Assembly (NCBI RefSeq): GCF_036370855.1
Contig: NC_088112.1
Span: forward strand, 21,692,469 to 21,756,468
DNA length: 64,000 nucleotides
Source: Dromaius novaehollandiae
Taxonomy: Eukaryota; Chordata; Aves; Casuariiformes; Dromaiidae
Direction: 5' to 3'
The notes under the pieces were generated by a model that was not told where the DNA came from, ran no database searches, and saw only the letters and a list, made by a program, of their open reading frames with translations. A program made the position numbers and the translations under genes. Position 1 is the stretch's first letter. The number at the start of each line of letters is the position of its first letter. Positions 48,916 through 59,274 of this stretch are shown here, piece after piece.

Positions 48916-51380
48916 TGCCTATCATGCATACCACTTATGTTTGATGCCTGTGCTTAGTCTCCCTCTATATAAAGAAATCTTCTATACAACATTTTTGGGA
49001 AGTATCTAGGAAGAGCAGGCAGTCTTTAATGTTAAAGGTTGCTTTCTCAGCTGCTCATTCTTTTTCTCTAATATATTTCCAATTCCCTCAAAGAATCAGA
49101 CAACTCTTTCTTACAGTTATGTGTTTAAAAAAAAAAAAAAAAAAAAAGTGAGGGGGGGGGGGGGAAAACCTGTCACACTATTAAGGCTTTCTCAGTAATT
49201 GGTGATAAATGTTGTTTGGAGAATATTCTACTTGATTTACCTGGAATTTCAGGACAGCTCTGTGGCAACTTGTAAAAGCTATCTTCTGTTTGAATAAGAA
49301 CCTGCGCCAGCTTACTGGTGAGCTGTTAAGAATGCTTGATCTATTCTGAGAACAAAATACAAACTGTTCACAGGGTTAGGGTACAGTCCTCTACATGTAA
49401 AATTATATTGCCCCATGCTCCTGAATTACAAAGAAGTGTTCAACACTGGTCAGAGATTTAAAAAGGCTTTCAGAAGCCTGTTAAATCAGTTGATTTAAAT
49501 GCTATTAAATCTTTTAGTAGTCTGAAATTAAATCTGAAGACATATAGGAGCATAGCCTCATTTCCTCCCCCAATAAAAATATAGGTAACTGCCTTAATTC
49601 TATGTTTTCACACTAAACCTCTACCATGATTGATTTATTTTCTCCTAGATTTCTAGTTCTAAGGATTTTGTTGAAAGTGCTTGCTTTAGGCTAGGGACCT
49701 AACCTGAAAAAGCTGTAGATGCCACTCACATGAAAATAGCTTTGATGGGGACTACATCTATGTATAAAAATAGGAGGAGGTTGAGACAGACTTTTTATTT
49801 TTTCAAAACTTGTTCTGTGAGAATAGTCTCTAAGATGATGACTTGCCAATCTATCAGTGCACAGACTGATTACTGAGCAGACCCTAATGTTAGATCTTAA
49901 TGTGGGCCTGAGCATGCAGGGCTGGAGACACTGTCCTGGCAGAGAGAGGATTAAACCCCAGGGGGTTTCTGTGTGACTTCTCAGTGCATTGATATTACAC
50001 TGAAACTGTAAAGCTGATAACAGTTTACCTTGTGGAGTGTGAACTAGTCAATGTTTATGTGACACTTCTATAAATTTGAAGTGCTCTGCAGAGATGTAAT
50101 ATTAGCTGGGTAACAGTCATATAACATCTATTTAAATGAAGTTTCTGAGTGAAAATTACAGCAGCTTGGAATTGTTGAACTAAAAATACTGCTTGCTTTG
50201 GCTCTAATTGAAGTTGCATTTGAAATACTAAGAGCTCAAAGCAAATACCTTGACTGAGGGCTGGGATTTTTTTTTTTAACTTTAACAATACATTTGATTG
50301 GTTTAAGAGAACTTCCTTGCCTAATACCGTGTCACTCCCATTAATTACTTTTAAACAGAGTGAGAATTCAGCTTTATCTATTGGTCTAAAGAATAAAAAC
50401 AATTATTATTTCTTTAGTGCAAATGATACTTACATGGAAAAGCCTATTTAAGACAAAATGCTTAACTTAAGCTAAAGAAACTGCATTTGGGTCAGCTAAA
50501 ATCCAAGCACAATTTCAGAAAAATGTAACCTCTGTAACAGATTAAAGGTTTAGACTACATTCTCTAGGATAAACTTACATTTGTACACACCATTGGTCTG
50601 CAGTAATACACATTAAGCACAATAAAGGTGCCTTGCTGCAGAGGCATGACAGACAGGATTGATTGCCACAGAAAGGTTACCTGTGCCAGTGGCCTCTTCT
50701 GTGAAGATGCTGGGAATTATTTTGTATTTCTGAGCAGTTAATAAATATTCCCTTACCGCTTCTATGGAGTGTTCCAGTTCGTGACTTTTTCCCCACTGTG
50801 GCTCTAAACAAAACATTATTTATTCTCCTTTAAAGTGCCTACCCAATGACGTTTCCATTCTTCAGAAGGCCTTTGCTGTAACAAATGGATTACATATTTT
50901 GGGGTAGAACACAAGCCAAAACAAACTGTACGATTTGCCAAATTTCATGAATAACACTTGTTTTTAACTGCACAGGATAATTTGCTCAGTATTAAAAAAA
51001 AGGTATGAATGCTGAGGGAATCTGGTAACAGTGATAGATACGGTGTGATTTTTGCGTAGTCGATAGGCCTCAACTTTACATAACCTATCCTATCTCCAGT
51101 GTTAGTAAATACAATACCTTGGTGGAAATGTTGAAGAAACACAAGTCTGTAATGCAGCTAGTAAAAGGTGCAACGCTGCAGACCTTGGCTCTGCAATGTT
51201 CTTGGAAAGTGGCCGACTGTGAAGGGTGTTGGTCAGACCGGAGCGCTCTTGCAGCTGAAGCAGCCAGCCCGCCGGTGCCACACCGCGAGGGGAGGGTGAG
51301 GGGAGGGGGCGGCACGGGGCACCGGGGGGTGATTTGGGGCGGGCTGACCCACACTGGATGGTGGGGCCTGACGGAGTGGT
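48916..51380. other. Intergenic region GDF9-UQCRQ
   Basis: Beyond the possible GDF9 3' end there is AT-rich sequence with no gene recognised. The compound A/G homopolymer is listed separately. From about 51,230 the sequence turns GC-rich toward the minisatellite. Confidence 0.6.
49127..49164 (+). repeat. A21 run followed by G13 run
   Basis: Twenty-one A, then GTGA, then thirteen G. No upstream sequence resembling a retrocopy is recognised, so it reads as a compound homopolymer; lengths may be unreliable in the assembly. Confidence 0.85.
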
Positions 51381-51390
51381 GGGTCCTGAG

Positions 51391-52118
51391 GGACGGGCTG
51401 ACTGATGGACTGACTGACAGATGGACGGACTGACGGATGGACTGGCTGATGGAGTGATGGATGGACCAACTGACTTACTGATTGGCTGACATGGATTGGC
51501 TGATGGACAGACTGACTGATGGACAGACTGGCTGACTGACGGATGGATTGACTGGCAAACTGACGGATGGATGGATGAACTGACTGATGGACTGGCTGAG
51601 TGGCGGTTTGGCTGACTGATGAGACTAATGGATGGACCAGCTGACAGACTGATGGACGGACTGACGGAGAGTTTGGCTACCTGGGCATTTGGTTGACTGG
51701 CTGACTGACTGGCGAGCCGATCGTTTGTCTGACTTACGGACTGACAGTTTGGCTGACTGACAGAGGGACTGGCTGGCTGACAGATGGGCACACTGACAGC
51801 TTGGTTGACTGACGGACTGGCTGCCGGACGAATGAATTGATGGCTTGGCTGACTGCAGACTGATGGACAGACTGATGGTTGAGCTGGCTGACAGAGGGAC
51901 AGGCTGACAGGGGGCCAGGCTGCCTGAGGACTGACTGTTGGGCTGTCTGACAGGGGGACAGTCTGACAGAGGGACAGTCTGACCGGGGCAGGCTGACAGG
52001 GGAACAGTCTGACGGGCACAGTCCGGCAGAGGGGCAGTCTGACAGGGGAACAGTCCGACGGGCACAGTCTGACAGAGGGACAGGCTGACAAGGGCACAGG
52101 CTGACAAGGGCACAGGCT
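51391..52118 (+). repeat. Degenerate minisatellite (TGAC/TGGA/TGGC units) upstream of UQCRQ
   Basis: About 730 bases built from four-base units of the type TGAC, TGGA, TGAT and TGGC. The distal part (about 51,391-51,890) reads as 4/8/12-base combinations such as 'gactgatggac'. The UQCRQ-proximal part (about 51,895-52,118) has longer units of about 16 bases, such as 'gggacagtctgacaga' and 'gggcacaggctgacaa'. The plus strand is G-rich and C-poor. The minus strand lacks stop codons because of this composition, which yields a spurious 433-codon frame of Ser/Pro/Gln/Val/Cys repeats. Confidence 0.92.
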
Positions 52119-52134
52119 GCCTGAGCACCGACCG

Positions 52135-52690
52135 TTGGGCTCCCGCGCTGAGGGAGCAGCCGGGGGGCGGGGCGGGCGCGTGGCGCCAACGGCTGCGCGC
52201 TGCGCCAACAGGCTCCCGCGGCTCCCTGCAGGTGGCGCGCGCCTGCCCGCCGCCGCCGCGCGCCCCGGAAGCGGAAGCGGAAGCGGCGGCGGCGCTGTGA
52301 GGCCGGCAGCAAGGTGACCGGAGCGGGCGGCGGCGGGGCCGGGCCGGGGCCGAGCCATGGGCATCCACTTCGGGAACTTGGCGCGGGTGCGGCACGTCAT
52401 CACCTACAGCCTCTCGCCCTTCGAGCAGCGCGCCTTCCCCAACGTCCTCTCGCACGGGCTGCCCAACGTGTGGCGGCGCTTCAGCTCCCAGGTCTTCAAG
52501 GTGGCGCCCCGTGAGTGCGGGAGCCCGGCCGGGCCGGGGCGGGGGGTGGGGGGCCGCCTCAGGACTGCACCGGGGCGGGGACGGTGTCAGGAGCCGCCTC
52601 AGGCCTGTCTGGGGCGGGGGGAAATGGTGTCAGGAGCCGCGTTGGGCTCGGGCGAGCCCCCCCGTTTCCCTGGGCCCCGCCATTTCGGGC
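52135..52690 (+). promoter_or_regulatory. UQCRQ: UQCRQ CpG-island promoter with triple ETS-like sites
   Basis: Dense CpG around the start codon and into intron 1. There is no TATA box. CCGGAAGC at 52,265-52,272 begins three consecutive GGAAGC units (52,267-52,284). GGAA cores of this form are bound by ETS factors including GABP/NRF-2, a known activator of nuclear respiratory-chain genes. They lie about 75-90 bases before the ATG. Confidence 0.65.
52357..52510 (+). CDS. UQCRQ: UQCRQ coding exon 1
   Basis: 51 codons plus one base, ending GTGGCGCCCC|GTGAGT. The matrix-facing N-terminal half of the protein. Confidence 0.97.
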
Positions 52691-52992
52691 ACAGGAGGCG
52701 GCCCGGGCTGCCAGAGCGGTTGTGGCTGCCAAGGATGCCGGGGGGGCTGCCAAGGACGTCCAGGGTCATCAGCTGGACCGCAGCGGCCTTGTGTAGTGTT
52801 TGCTTGCCCGCGTGTCCCAAAAGGGGCGTAAGCTCACTAATTCAGGCTGCTCTGGTGGTTAGTGCAGTGCAACTTCTAATTTTTCTTTTCTTTTCAGCCT
52901 TTGTGGGAGCCTATCTCCTTTACTCCTGGGGGACACAAGAGTTTGAGAGACTGAAGAGGAAGAATCCTGCTGACTATGAAAACGACCAGTAA
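52357..52992 (+). CDS. UQCRQ: UQCRQ, cytochrome bc1 complex subunit 8 (QP-C)
   Basis: Small inner-membrane subunit of respiratory complex III that packs against cytochrome b. Two coding exons, 52,357-52,510 and 52,898-52,992, join in phase 1 to give exactly 82 residues, the human length. It reads [30 protein letters not shown], a basic stretch [13 protein letters not shown], one membrane helix [13 protein letters not shown] and the conserved tail [17 protein letters not shown] (human ...KRKNPAAYENDK). As in other species there is no cleavable presequence. The ATG lies in a GCCATGG Kozak context. An AATAAA follows about 105 bases after the stop. Confidence 0.98.
   Translation: MGIHFGNLARVRHVITYSLSPFEQRAFPNVLSHGLPNVWRRFSSQVFKVAPRECGSPAGPGRGVGGRLRTAPGRGRCQEPPQACLGRGEMVSGAALGSGEPPRFPGPRHFGHRRRPGLPERLWLPRMPGGLPRTSRVISWTAAALCSVCLPACPKRGVSSLIQAALVVSAVQLLIFLFFSAFVGAYLLYSWGTQEFERLKRKNPADYENDQ
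52511..52897 (+). other. UQCRQ intron
   Basis: 387 bases, strongly G-rich on the transcribed sense strand just after the donor. The frame happens to be open through it from exon 1, so an unspliced reading would give a false 211-residue protein. Confidence 0.9.
52898..52992 (+). CDS. UQCRQ: UQCRQ coding exon 2
   Basis: Acceptor CTTTTCTTTTCAG|CC completes Pro, then [11 protein letters not shown] and the C-terminal tail; TAA at 52,990-52,992. Confidence 0.97.
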
Positions 52993-53097
52993 ACGAGTTA
53001 TTATGGATATGTTGCCTCACTGTATTATCAATTTCTTGTTACAAAGTGCGTTCACATGACTTAAAAAAAGCTATTAACAGGGAGATAAGTCTTGTCT

Positions 53098-53103
53098 AAT
53101 AAA
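53098..53103 (+). terminator. UQCRQ: UQCRQ polyadenylation signal
   Basis: AATAAA followed within 30 bases by a TG-rich stretch ('ctttgtgtgcaattagtgtc'). Confidence 0.8.
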
Positions 53104-55983
53104 CTCTGTCCTCCAACTTTGTGTGCAATTAGTGTCTTGAAATGTTTAAGATGAGTGGCATCAAATGCCAGGCTGGTTCACTCTGTATAGAACGATAGTT
53201 GGACTAAAATTCTGTATGCTCATACCTTTTATTTTAGAGCATTTCCAGCCTTTTTGGCTCCTGCTTCTCTGAAACATTTCTCAGTATACTTAATGTTGTA
53301 AGGGCTGTTTTTAGCAATAGATGATTTGAAGTAAGGGGTCAGTGATAAGCTCATTGAGCCCTTTATCATTCCATCACTGATCATTTCTTTTTCCTCTTTG
53401 CTTGAAATAGGAAATAGGACACGTTCTAGCCTTGATCTCTGTGAAAAACAAATAGTCTATCTGATATTGACCAAGAATAGCATGGGCTGGCTGATGGCTC
53501 AGAAGTGAAAGCGGACTTTGACCCTCTATATGGTGACTTGGTTAGCATATTTATTAACGTTAATCAGATGCTAACTGCAATTCTAATGTCTGAATGGGGT
53601 TAACAAGCTGGATTAGAAGTTTCTTCTTTGAAGCTACCAGGAGAATTGGTTGTTCTAGCATCTGAAAACGATTTAAATAACTTCGCGTAAAATGATTATT
53701 TTCAGTAAGTTTTCCTATTGCCAAATGATCTTTCCAGTAACAAAAAACAAACACTAATACTAGTTTGGTTGTTGTTTTGGCTTCATTTTTTTTATATGGG
53801 ACTAGGAAATTCAGCCAGTGGCTCTAAGTACATAAAAAACTTTGCTGTTCAAAAGTCCAGAACTTCGGTCTAGCTCCTTTATCTTTTTTTCTTTTCCTCC
53901 TTTCTGTCTTGAGCTCTTGCATCAAGCAATGTAACACGTTTATCTCCTTGTCATGCTATTCTCCAGCTGGTACTGGAGATTTGCACAGGGCATATCTTAT
54001 CCACCGAGAGGGAGTGAAGGTTTTCTGTGTTACTTTCTCCGTGGGCTCATGGGGCTGATTGTCACGCAGACAAAGAATCTTGGCTTCTAGCTGCAGGAAG
54101 GTGGAGGGTGGGTATGGAAATCTTGTATTCGAATGCTTTTGGATGCCTATGTATAAAAAGCATATGCTGCCTGAAAAGCCCAATCTAAATGCAGTCCTAT
54201 GGATGGATGTTCCTGTTGCTTTTGTATTTGCTCTAAGTGCTGTGGGAGGTTAGCATAAACAGAAGCAACGTAACAGCCATCCAGTGCTGCAAGTGGTGCC
54301 AGAAGATACTCTGTACTCAAATTTAACTCAGGCTTACTGGTATTTTCTTGGCAGCTTAAGCAAGAAGGGAGTATTAAACGGGCTATTACAAGTGGGAGTT
54401 GGCAAAGATGTCTAGAGACATGTTTAGTTAAAAACTCTTACTGGATCCTAATAATATAGGCATAATAAGCAGCTATGGAAGCCGATTTGGAGCCTAGATG
54501 ATAGCACGTGAAACTGTTATGGTGATAGCTTCAGTCAATACCTCTTTTTAAATGCTTTTCTTCTCAGCAATTCTGTTGAAAGTGAGCGAGCAGCTCGTCC
54601 CAGGCTTTCGTATGAGGTCTCTGCCCCTGCGTGCAGACAGCTGAACTATCTGTGAACCAGCTACTAGACTTGTGTAAACAACACGGCACGTTCAGATGGA
54701 CTGAGACCGCTGGCAGTTCCCCTCCAGCAGCAGCTCAGCCGTCCCGGGCGCTAGCTGCCCGTCTCGCCCCAGCACAACCGCGGCAGGCAGGCGGCAGGCA
54801 GGGCAGGCCTGCTTCTGGCTTGGCTTCCGCAGGCAGTGTCCCAATAGTGCTGAGCTGGCACTGCCACCAGCTCCAGGCCTGCCAGGTAGAGCGTGGGATG
54901 CAAAACCTGGAACCTCTCTAACCACTAGCAGCACTGGCTCCTGCTGGACATGTATCATTTGCAAGATTGACTGGTGGGTATTTTAGAATCTGAATGTGTT
55001 CAAAATTTTTTCAGTCATCTCATTTCTGTTCTCCCTTTGGCAAATGTTGAGGTGACAACAGAAAGAACAGCTTCTTATGGTAAAATTTTTAGAAGCTCCA
55101 TCTTTGCTGTTGCTTTCAACCTGGTTTGCAAATAATAAGACAACCAGACTGTGCTGGATTTGCACACATGGAAACAAAGCATAATTAGAGCTTTTTACTT
55201 TCTTGCACAGAGTAAACAGACTGCTGCTTTCTGCCCTAGAAACTAGTTTCTTGAAAGGGATGTGCAACTGTGAACTGATGCTGTTAGTAACCTCGAAGGC
55301 CAGATTGTCCCAGAAACGAAACAACTTTGCTTTTGCCACACCTCCACAAAGCGCTAGTATTACCTAGCCAAAAAAACCCCCCAGCACTTGAAAAACGACG
55401 ACTCAGAGGGCACTACTGCCAGAACTGAGAATACAGCTGCCATTTCAAATCCTCCCCTGGTGAAGTCAAGACTACTGTTGCCTCTTGTTTTCCCATCTCT
55501 GTTCTATTGTAGTGCCTAGCAGAAATTGCAGAAATTAGAACTTAGATGCGTGTACAGAAGGAAATGGGATTAAACAACTGAAAAATTCACAGCCAACTGC
55601 AAAAGAAACTTTCAAGTTCAGCTATTTGATCTGCCATGATTTATCATCTTATTTTCTTCCCTGCATAAGACCCAGGAATGGGAAATACAGAAGGGTTTTG
55701 ATTGTTCTTCACAGGAAATAAGACAAATAGGGGAGAGGAAAGAATAGAGGACAAACCCAAGGAAAGGAACAAATCCTCCAATAGTATGTTGTGGACAATA
55801 TGCTGCAAAGGGTTTCTATTTAATCCCAGTGAAATTTGGGCTAAGGGGTAATCATCTGGTAGGCAGGTAATCTGACAACATAGCATTATCTTAATTAAGT
55901 AACATCTTCCACGCTGGCACTTGCTTGTTCTTATTAAGCAATCACATAAAATTGTAGCTTCTAATATCCAGATTTGTACTTGC

Positions 55984-56015
55984 AGTTTAGCTAAATCATA
56001 GTTTAGCTAAATCAT
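55984..56015 (+). repeat. Short tandem duplication (period 16)
   Basis: AGTTTAGCTAAATCAT occurs twice in direct succession, followed by a partial third copy (AGTTTA). Confidence 0.92.
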
Positions 56016-56177
56016 AGTTTATTATTTTATACAACAGTTTTCTATCTGAAGGAACTTAAAGTGTGCTATGCAGCCTACATGTAGTACTTGACAGGAATAA
56101 CAGATATTCTCTTTATTATGTTACTTTCTGCAATCTCGACAATCTTTTACTGGAGAGATGCAGCCTACAGGGCTACG

Positions 56178-56208
56178 TTTGGGAGTCAGACCAATTTGGG
56201 AGTCAGAC
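56178..56208 (+). repeat. Short tandem duplication (period 17)
   Basis: TTTGGGAGTCAGAC at 56,178 and 56,195, identical. Confidence 0.9.
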
Positions 56209-57179
56209 AGCACAAACAAGGAGGAGGAGCAAGTACAAGCAAGGAATGCATTTACAGGCTACTGATCTTAGATATACATTTCTCACGCTTGTCTTATTTT
56301 TCCAAGATGAGAGGATTTTAGATGAGATGAGAAGTAATAGAAAGTTCATTTTAGCTTCTTTCTCCCTAGACTGCTGCAATCCCTTATCTTTTCAACCTAG
56401 AAAAGTTTAAGATTCCTCTTAATTACAGACTGCTTGACCACTTCAATGGGAGTTGTTGCGGGCTCCTTCCAGAAGACTAATCGTGAGCTGAGCTGCAAGA
56501 TACACAGGCAGACGACACCAGAGACAGCTCCTGTAAAGAAACCGTAGTCCTGCCACATGGAACAACTCAATTTACTCCAGAAAATCCTTGCAGCAGTCTC
56601 CTCTACTAACTTTGGGATTAGCTATCTAGAGTTTATCATCTCTAACTATACATTAGGATCCTTGGAAGAAGAGGGCTATTATTTATCATGTACAACACAG
56701 TTTCCAAAAAACATCTGTAAAGTATTGTATCTACTTTTTAACTGCTCTGTCTGTGGAAAGCAAGGTTAAATAACTTGCTCATGATTCTTTAAAGATGGAG
56801 GAGCAGTATGAAGGGTATGCAGTTCTCTGCACAAAATAATAAGACAGTATTTTCTCCCAGCTGACAAGCTCAAAGCTGCATATACTGCAAATGTCACAGA
56901 AGTCAAATAAGGTTATCGGTTTTGATTTTTACCATAATACTTTGGGCCACCTGCCCTTTTGCATACAGATACACAATGGAGTTCTGGTAACATTAGGTTT
57001 TAAAAAAGGAACAGTTGGCACATCTCGTTAGCTGACCAGACAAAGTACAAGTGGAAGCAAAGTAAATCATTAGCTAGCTAGATAAGCCTTGAACCAGATC
57101 ACTGCAGTAGATGCTAACTTGGTAATTCTCCCTTGTTCTGAAATGAACTTTGTCCCTGTGATGACTGACAGCTGATGCA

Positions 57180-57205
57180 ATGATAAGAGAATGAAGTCTA
57201 TAAAA
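57180..57205 (+). promoter_or_regulatory. LEAP2: LEAP2 TATA box and GATA motif
   Basis: TATAAAA at 57,199-57,205, preceded by TGATAAGA at 57,181-57,188, a canonical GATA-factor site. Transcription should start about 30 bases downstream, near 57,229, so the leader is only about 60 bases. A TATA/GATA arrangement suits liver- and gut-restricted expression; that link is inference. Confidence 0.6.
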
Positions 57206-57291
57206 ATCGAGCTGACACTCAGAAGTTTTATTCAGGACCTCTTCCGCCCAAGACTGGTCCTATGCTCAAAGCAGCAGCCCATATTGTGACG

Positions 57292-57348
57292 ATGCACTGT
57301 TGGAAAGCCATGGCTGTCTTTTTACTCTGTTCACTGCTGCTCAGCCAG
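57292..57348 (+). CDS. LEAP2: LEAP2 coding exon 1 (signal peptide)
   Basis: 19 codons ending CTCAGCCAG|GTAAGT, phase 0. The hydrophobic core is [10 protein letters not shown]. Confidence 0.95.
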
Positions 57349-59025
57349 GTAAGTGGAGATAATGATTTAAAGTGCTAATTTAAATGGTCAGGCAGTTAAT
57401 AAAAGGTGTTACGATTTTCACAAACAAGAATAACTGGCAGGAGTTAGAGGTCACAGCAGAGCTCTTTCGTAAGAGCCAGCAGTCCTGAAGCAGAGTAAGT
57501 GCCTAGTGAAGGCCAGGTTACTCCGAGACATAATTCAGCAAGCAAGGTGCCTTGCCTTCCAAGGCAGCTAAAAAAAAATTAGTTAATTTTTATATTTAAC
57601 TTTTATTTCTTTAGGGTTAGAATACAAGCAATTATATATATATTATATAATATATATATAAGCAATTTTTTTATATATATATAAAAGCAAAAATATATAT
57701 ATATATATTTTTTTAACTGGGAATGCTATGATCTGAGAACAAGGAGAAAGATTTAAAGTTCTTTGCTGAGAATTTTTAAGTCTATTGAGCTCAACATCAG
57801 AATGAATGAATTGCCAACGGCTGCTGCACGCTCCTGACTGCTGCACTTCAACTCTGTTTCAGACACGCTGCGCTTCCCTGCGCCAGCTGCAGCCCCGGCT
57901 AACCCGCCAGCGGCGGATGACGCCCTTCTGGAGAGGAGTCGCGCTGAGACCCGTTGGTGCCTCATGCAGAGATAACAGCGAATGCATCACAATGCTGTGC
58001 AGGTAACTTCACTAATCCTCATCAATGCTGTGTTATGTAGAGGAAGAACCCTTTTCCTGACACCCGGCCAAGATACGGAGCTAATTCTGTTCTGGAGAAA
58101 GATATCTGTAGGAGGGATGGAGCAACAAATTTAGACCTCTTTTGTAAGCAACGCAAACAGTGCACGGAACAGAGTCCAAGTGCCCTTGATAACCAGCCTT
58201 AGTCCTTTCCATTGCGACCCAAAATAACATCTTTTCAAAAGAGAACACAGGATTCCAGGTAGCTTTTGAGTAACCACTTAAAAGCCTTAAAGTTAATCCT
58301 TAAAGCCAACACTGTTCATTTTAAAGCATATATTATTTAAAAGCAGTATCTCACCTTAAAGTAATCACTTTAGGTGATTACTTAAATTCATAGTTTGAGA
58401 GCACTAAAAGATCAAAATCAAATATTCATCAGTCCTCATGGACATTAGACAAGCAAATCATCCAACTAGGTATAAATAAAAGGGATCAGTCAACCAAATT
58501 ACTACTTGGTGACTGAAGGCTGATTTGTGTGGCACCTGCTGTATTCATACCGGAAAGCAAATGGAAAAAGGGTAGAATATACACCATTTCCTATTATATT
58601 TACATATAGCAGAAAATGGCAGTTAAATTGCTATTTTACATGCAGAGACATCGTTTTGTCTGCTGGTTAACCCGAGTGAACTGTAACAGCAGTTTCTTAT
58701 AAGAGACAGAAAGGGATTTCCATTGCATCTAAGCTGTACGGCAGAGCTTGTCTATATAGCCCTGGGTCTCATGGGTTTTGGAGTTACTGTGCAAAGAACA
58801 TAAAATGAATCAAGACAAACCGGCCCAGGTTAAAAGGAGCTGAATGCAATGTGCACTGCGACATGAGCTCTGAGCTCTGCTGTAACAGCTGAGTAAGACG
58901 CGTGCTGATAAGCACATAGACACCTGTCTGAGCCCTACACAACTGCCAGGCTGCACCTTCAGTGCCTGACACTGTTTCCTTTTCCAGGAAAAACCGCTGT
59001 TTCCTTAGGACAGCCTACGAGTGAC
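57292..59025 (+). CDS. LEAP2: LEAP2, liver-expressed antimicrobial peptide 2 precursor
   Basis: Secreted cysteine-rich peptide, antimicrobial in vitro and in mammals an antagonist/inverse agonist of the ghrelin receptor. Three coding exons (57,292-57,348, 57,863-58,002, 58,989-59,025) give 77 residues, the human length: signal peptide [19 protein letters not shown], a short propeptide ending in the furin site RQRR, then a 40-residue mature peptide starting [16 protein letters not shown]. The four cysteines (mature positions 17, 23, 28, 33) are in place. The N-terminal MTPFWRG, responsible for ghrelin-receptor binding in mammals, is unchanged. An in-frame ATG 10 codons upstream is possible but less likely (see findings). 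The next gene to the right, probably AFF4, converges on it. Confidence 0.98.
57349..57862 (+). other. LEAP2 intron 1
   Basis: 514 bases, GTAAGT...CAG, containing the TA-rich microsatellite. Confidence 0.9.
57632..57713 (+). repeat. Interrupted (TA)n microsatellite
   Basis: Three blocks of alternating TA separated by short T- and A-runs, about 80 bases. Likely polymorphic and cruciform-prone. Confidence 0.93.
57863..58002 (+). CDS. LEAP2: LEAP2 coding exon 2 (propeptide and most of the mature peptide)
   Basis: Acceptor [35 protein letters not shown], then the mature peptide to ..ECITMLC; ends AG|GTAACT in phase 2. Confidence 0.97.
58003..58988 (+). other. LEAP2 intron 2
   Basis: 986 bases. 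It contains a 10-bp perfect hairpin at 58,359-58,383. No repeat family recognised. Confidence 0.9.
58989..59025 (+). CDS. LEAP2: LEAP2 coding exon 3 (C-terminus)
   Basis: Acceptor CCTTTTCCAG|G completes Arg, then [11 protein letters not shown] and TGA. It supplies the fourth cysteine of the mature peptide. Confidence 0.96.
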
Positions 59026-59246
59026 CTGTTGCTACAAGAACATCTGTCCCTGTTACTGCTGATGCTGCTCTGCTCTACTCGTGAAATATTTATTATTGAC
59101 TGTTCAAAAGCCAGGGCACTGAATCAACCAACTAAATATATTCAACGCTGTGGTATGAAAGGACTTCAAAAAGAGCTTGAGAGCATGTGCTAACTCACGC
59201 TGCGCCTCTGTAGCACCCACCGCAGGATGACTCTTTTGCCAGGCTC

Positions 59247-59252
59247 AATAAA
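59247..59252 (+). terminator. LEAP2: LEAP2 polyadenylation signal
   Basis: AATAAA 222 bases after the stop codon, followed by a T/TG-rich stretch ('tgtttgttttgtttttgtaa'). Confidence 0.8.
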
Positions 59253-59274
59253 AGGACTCTGCATCTCATGTTTG

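Larger units (their letters stand above)
53130..57180. other. Intergenic region UQCRQ-LEAP2
   Basis: No supported gene. A GC-richer patch at about 54,700-54,900 gives open frames on both strands with no family. Two short tandem duplications lie at 55,984-56,015 and 56,178-56,208. GATA-type motifs occur near the LEAP2 end. Confidence 0.6.

Noticed and set aside
51102-52403. 433-codon minus-strand open frame (Ser/Pro/Gln/Val/Cys repeats), with further long frames overlapping it
   Set aside because: It is produced by the minisatellite: on the minus strand the four-base units contain no stop triplet in any frame, so several frames are open together. No splice sites or family support.
52357-52992. 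211-codon unspliced reading of UQCRQ
   Set aside because: The intron is open by chance; GTGAGT donor and pyrimidine-rich acceptor give the exact 82-residue family length.
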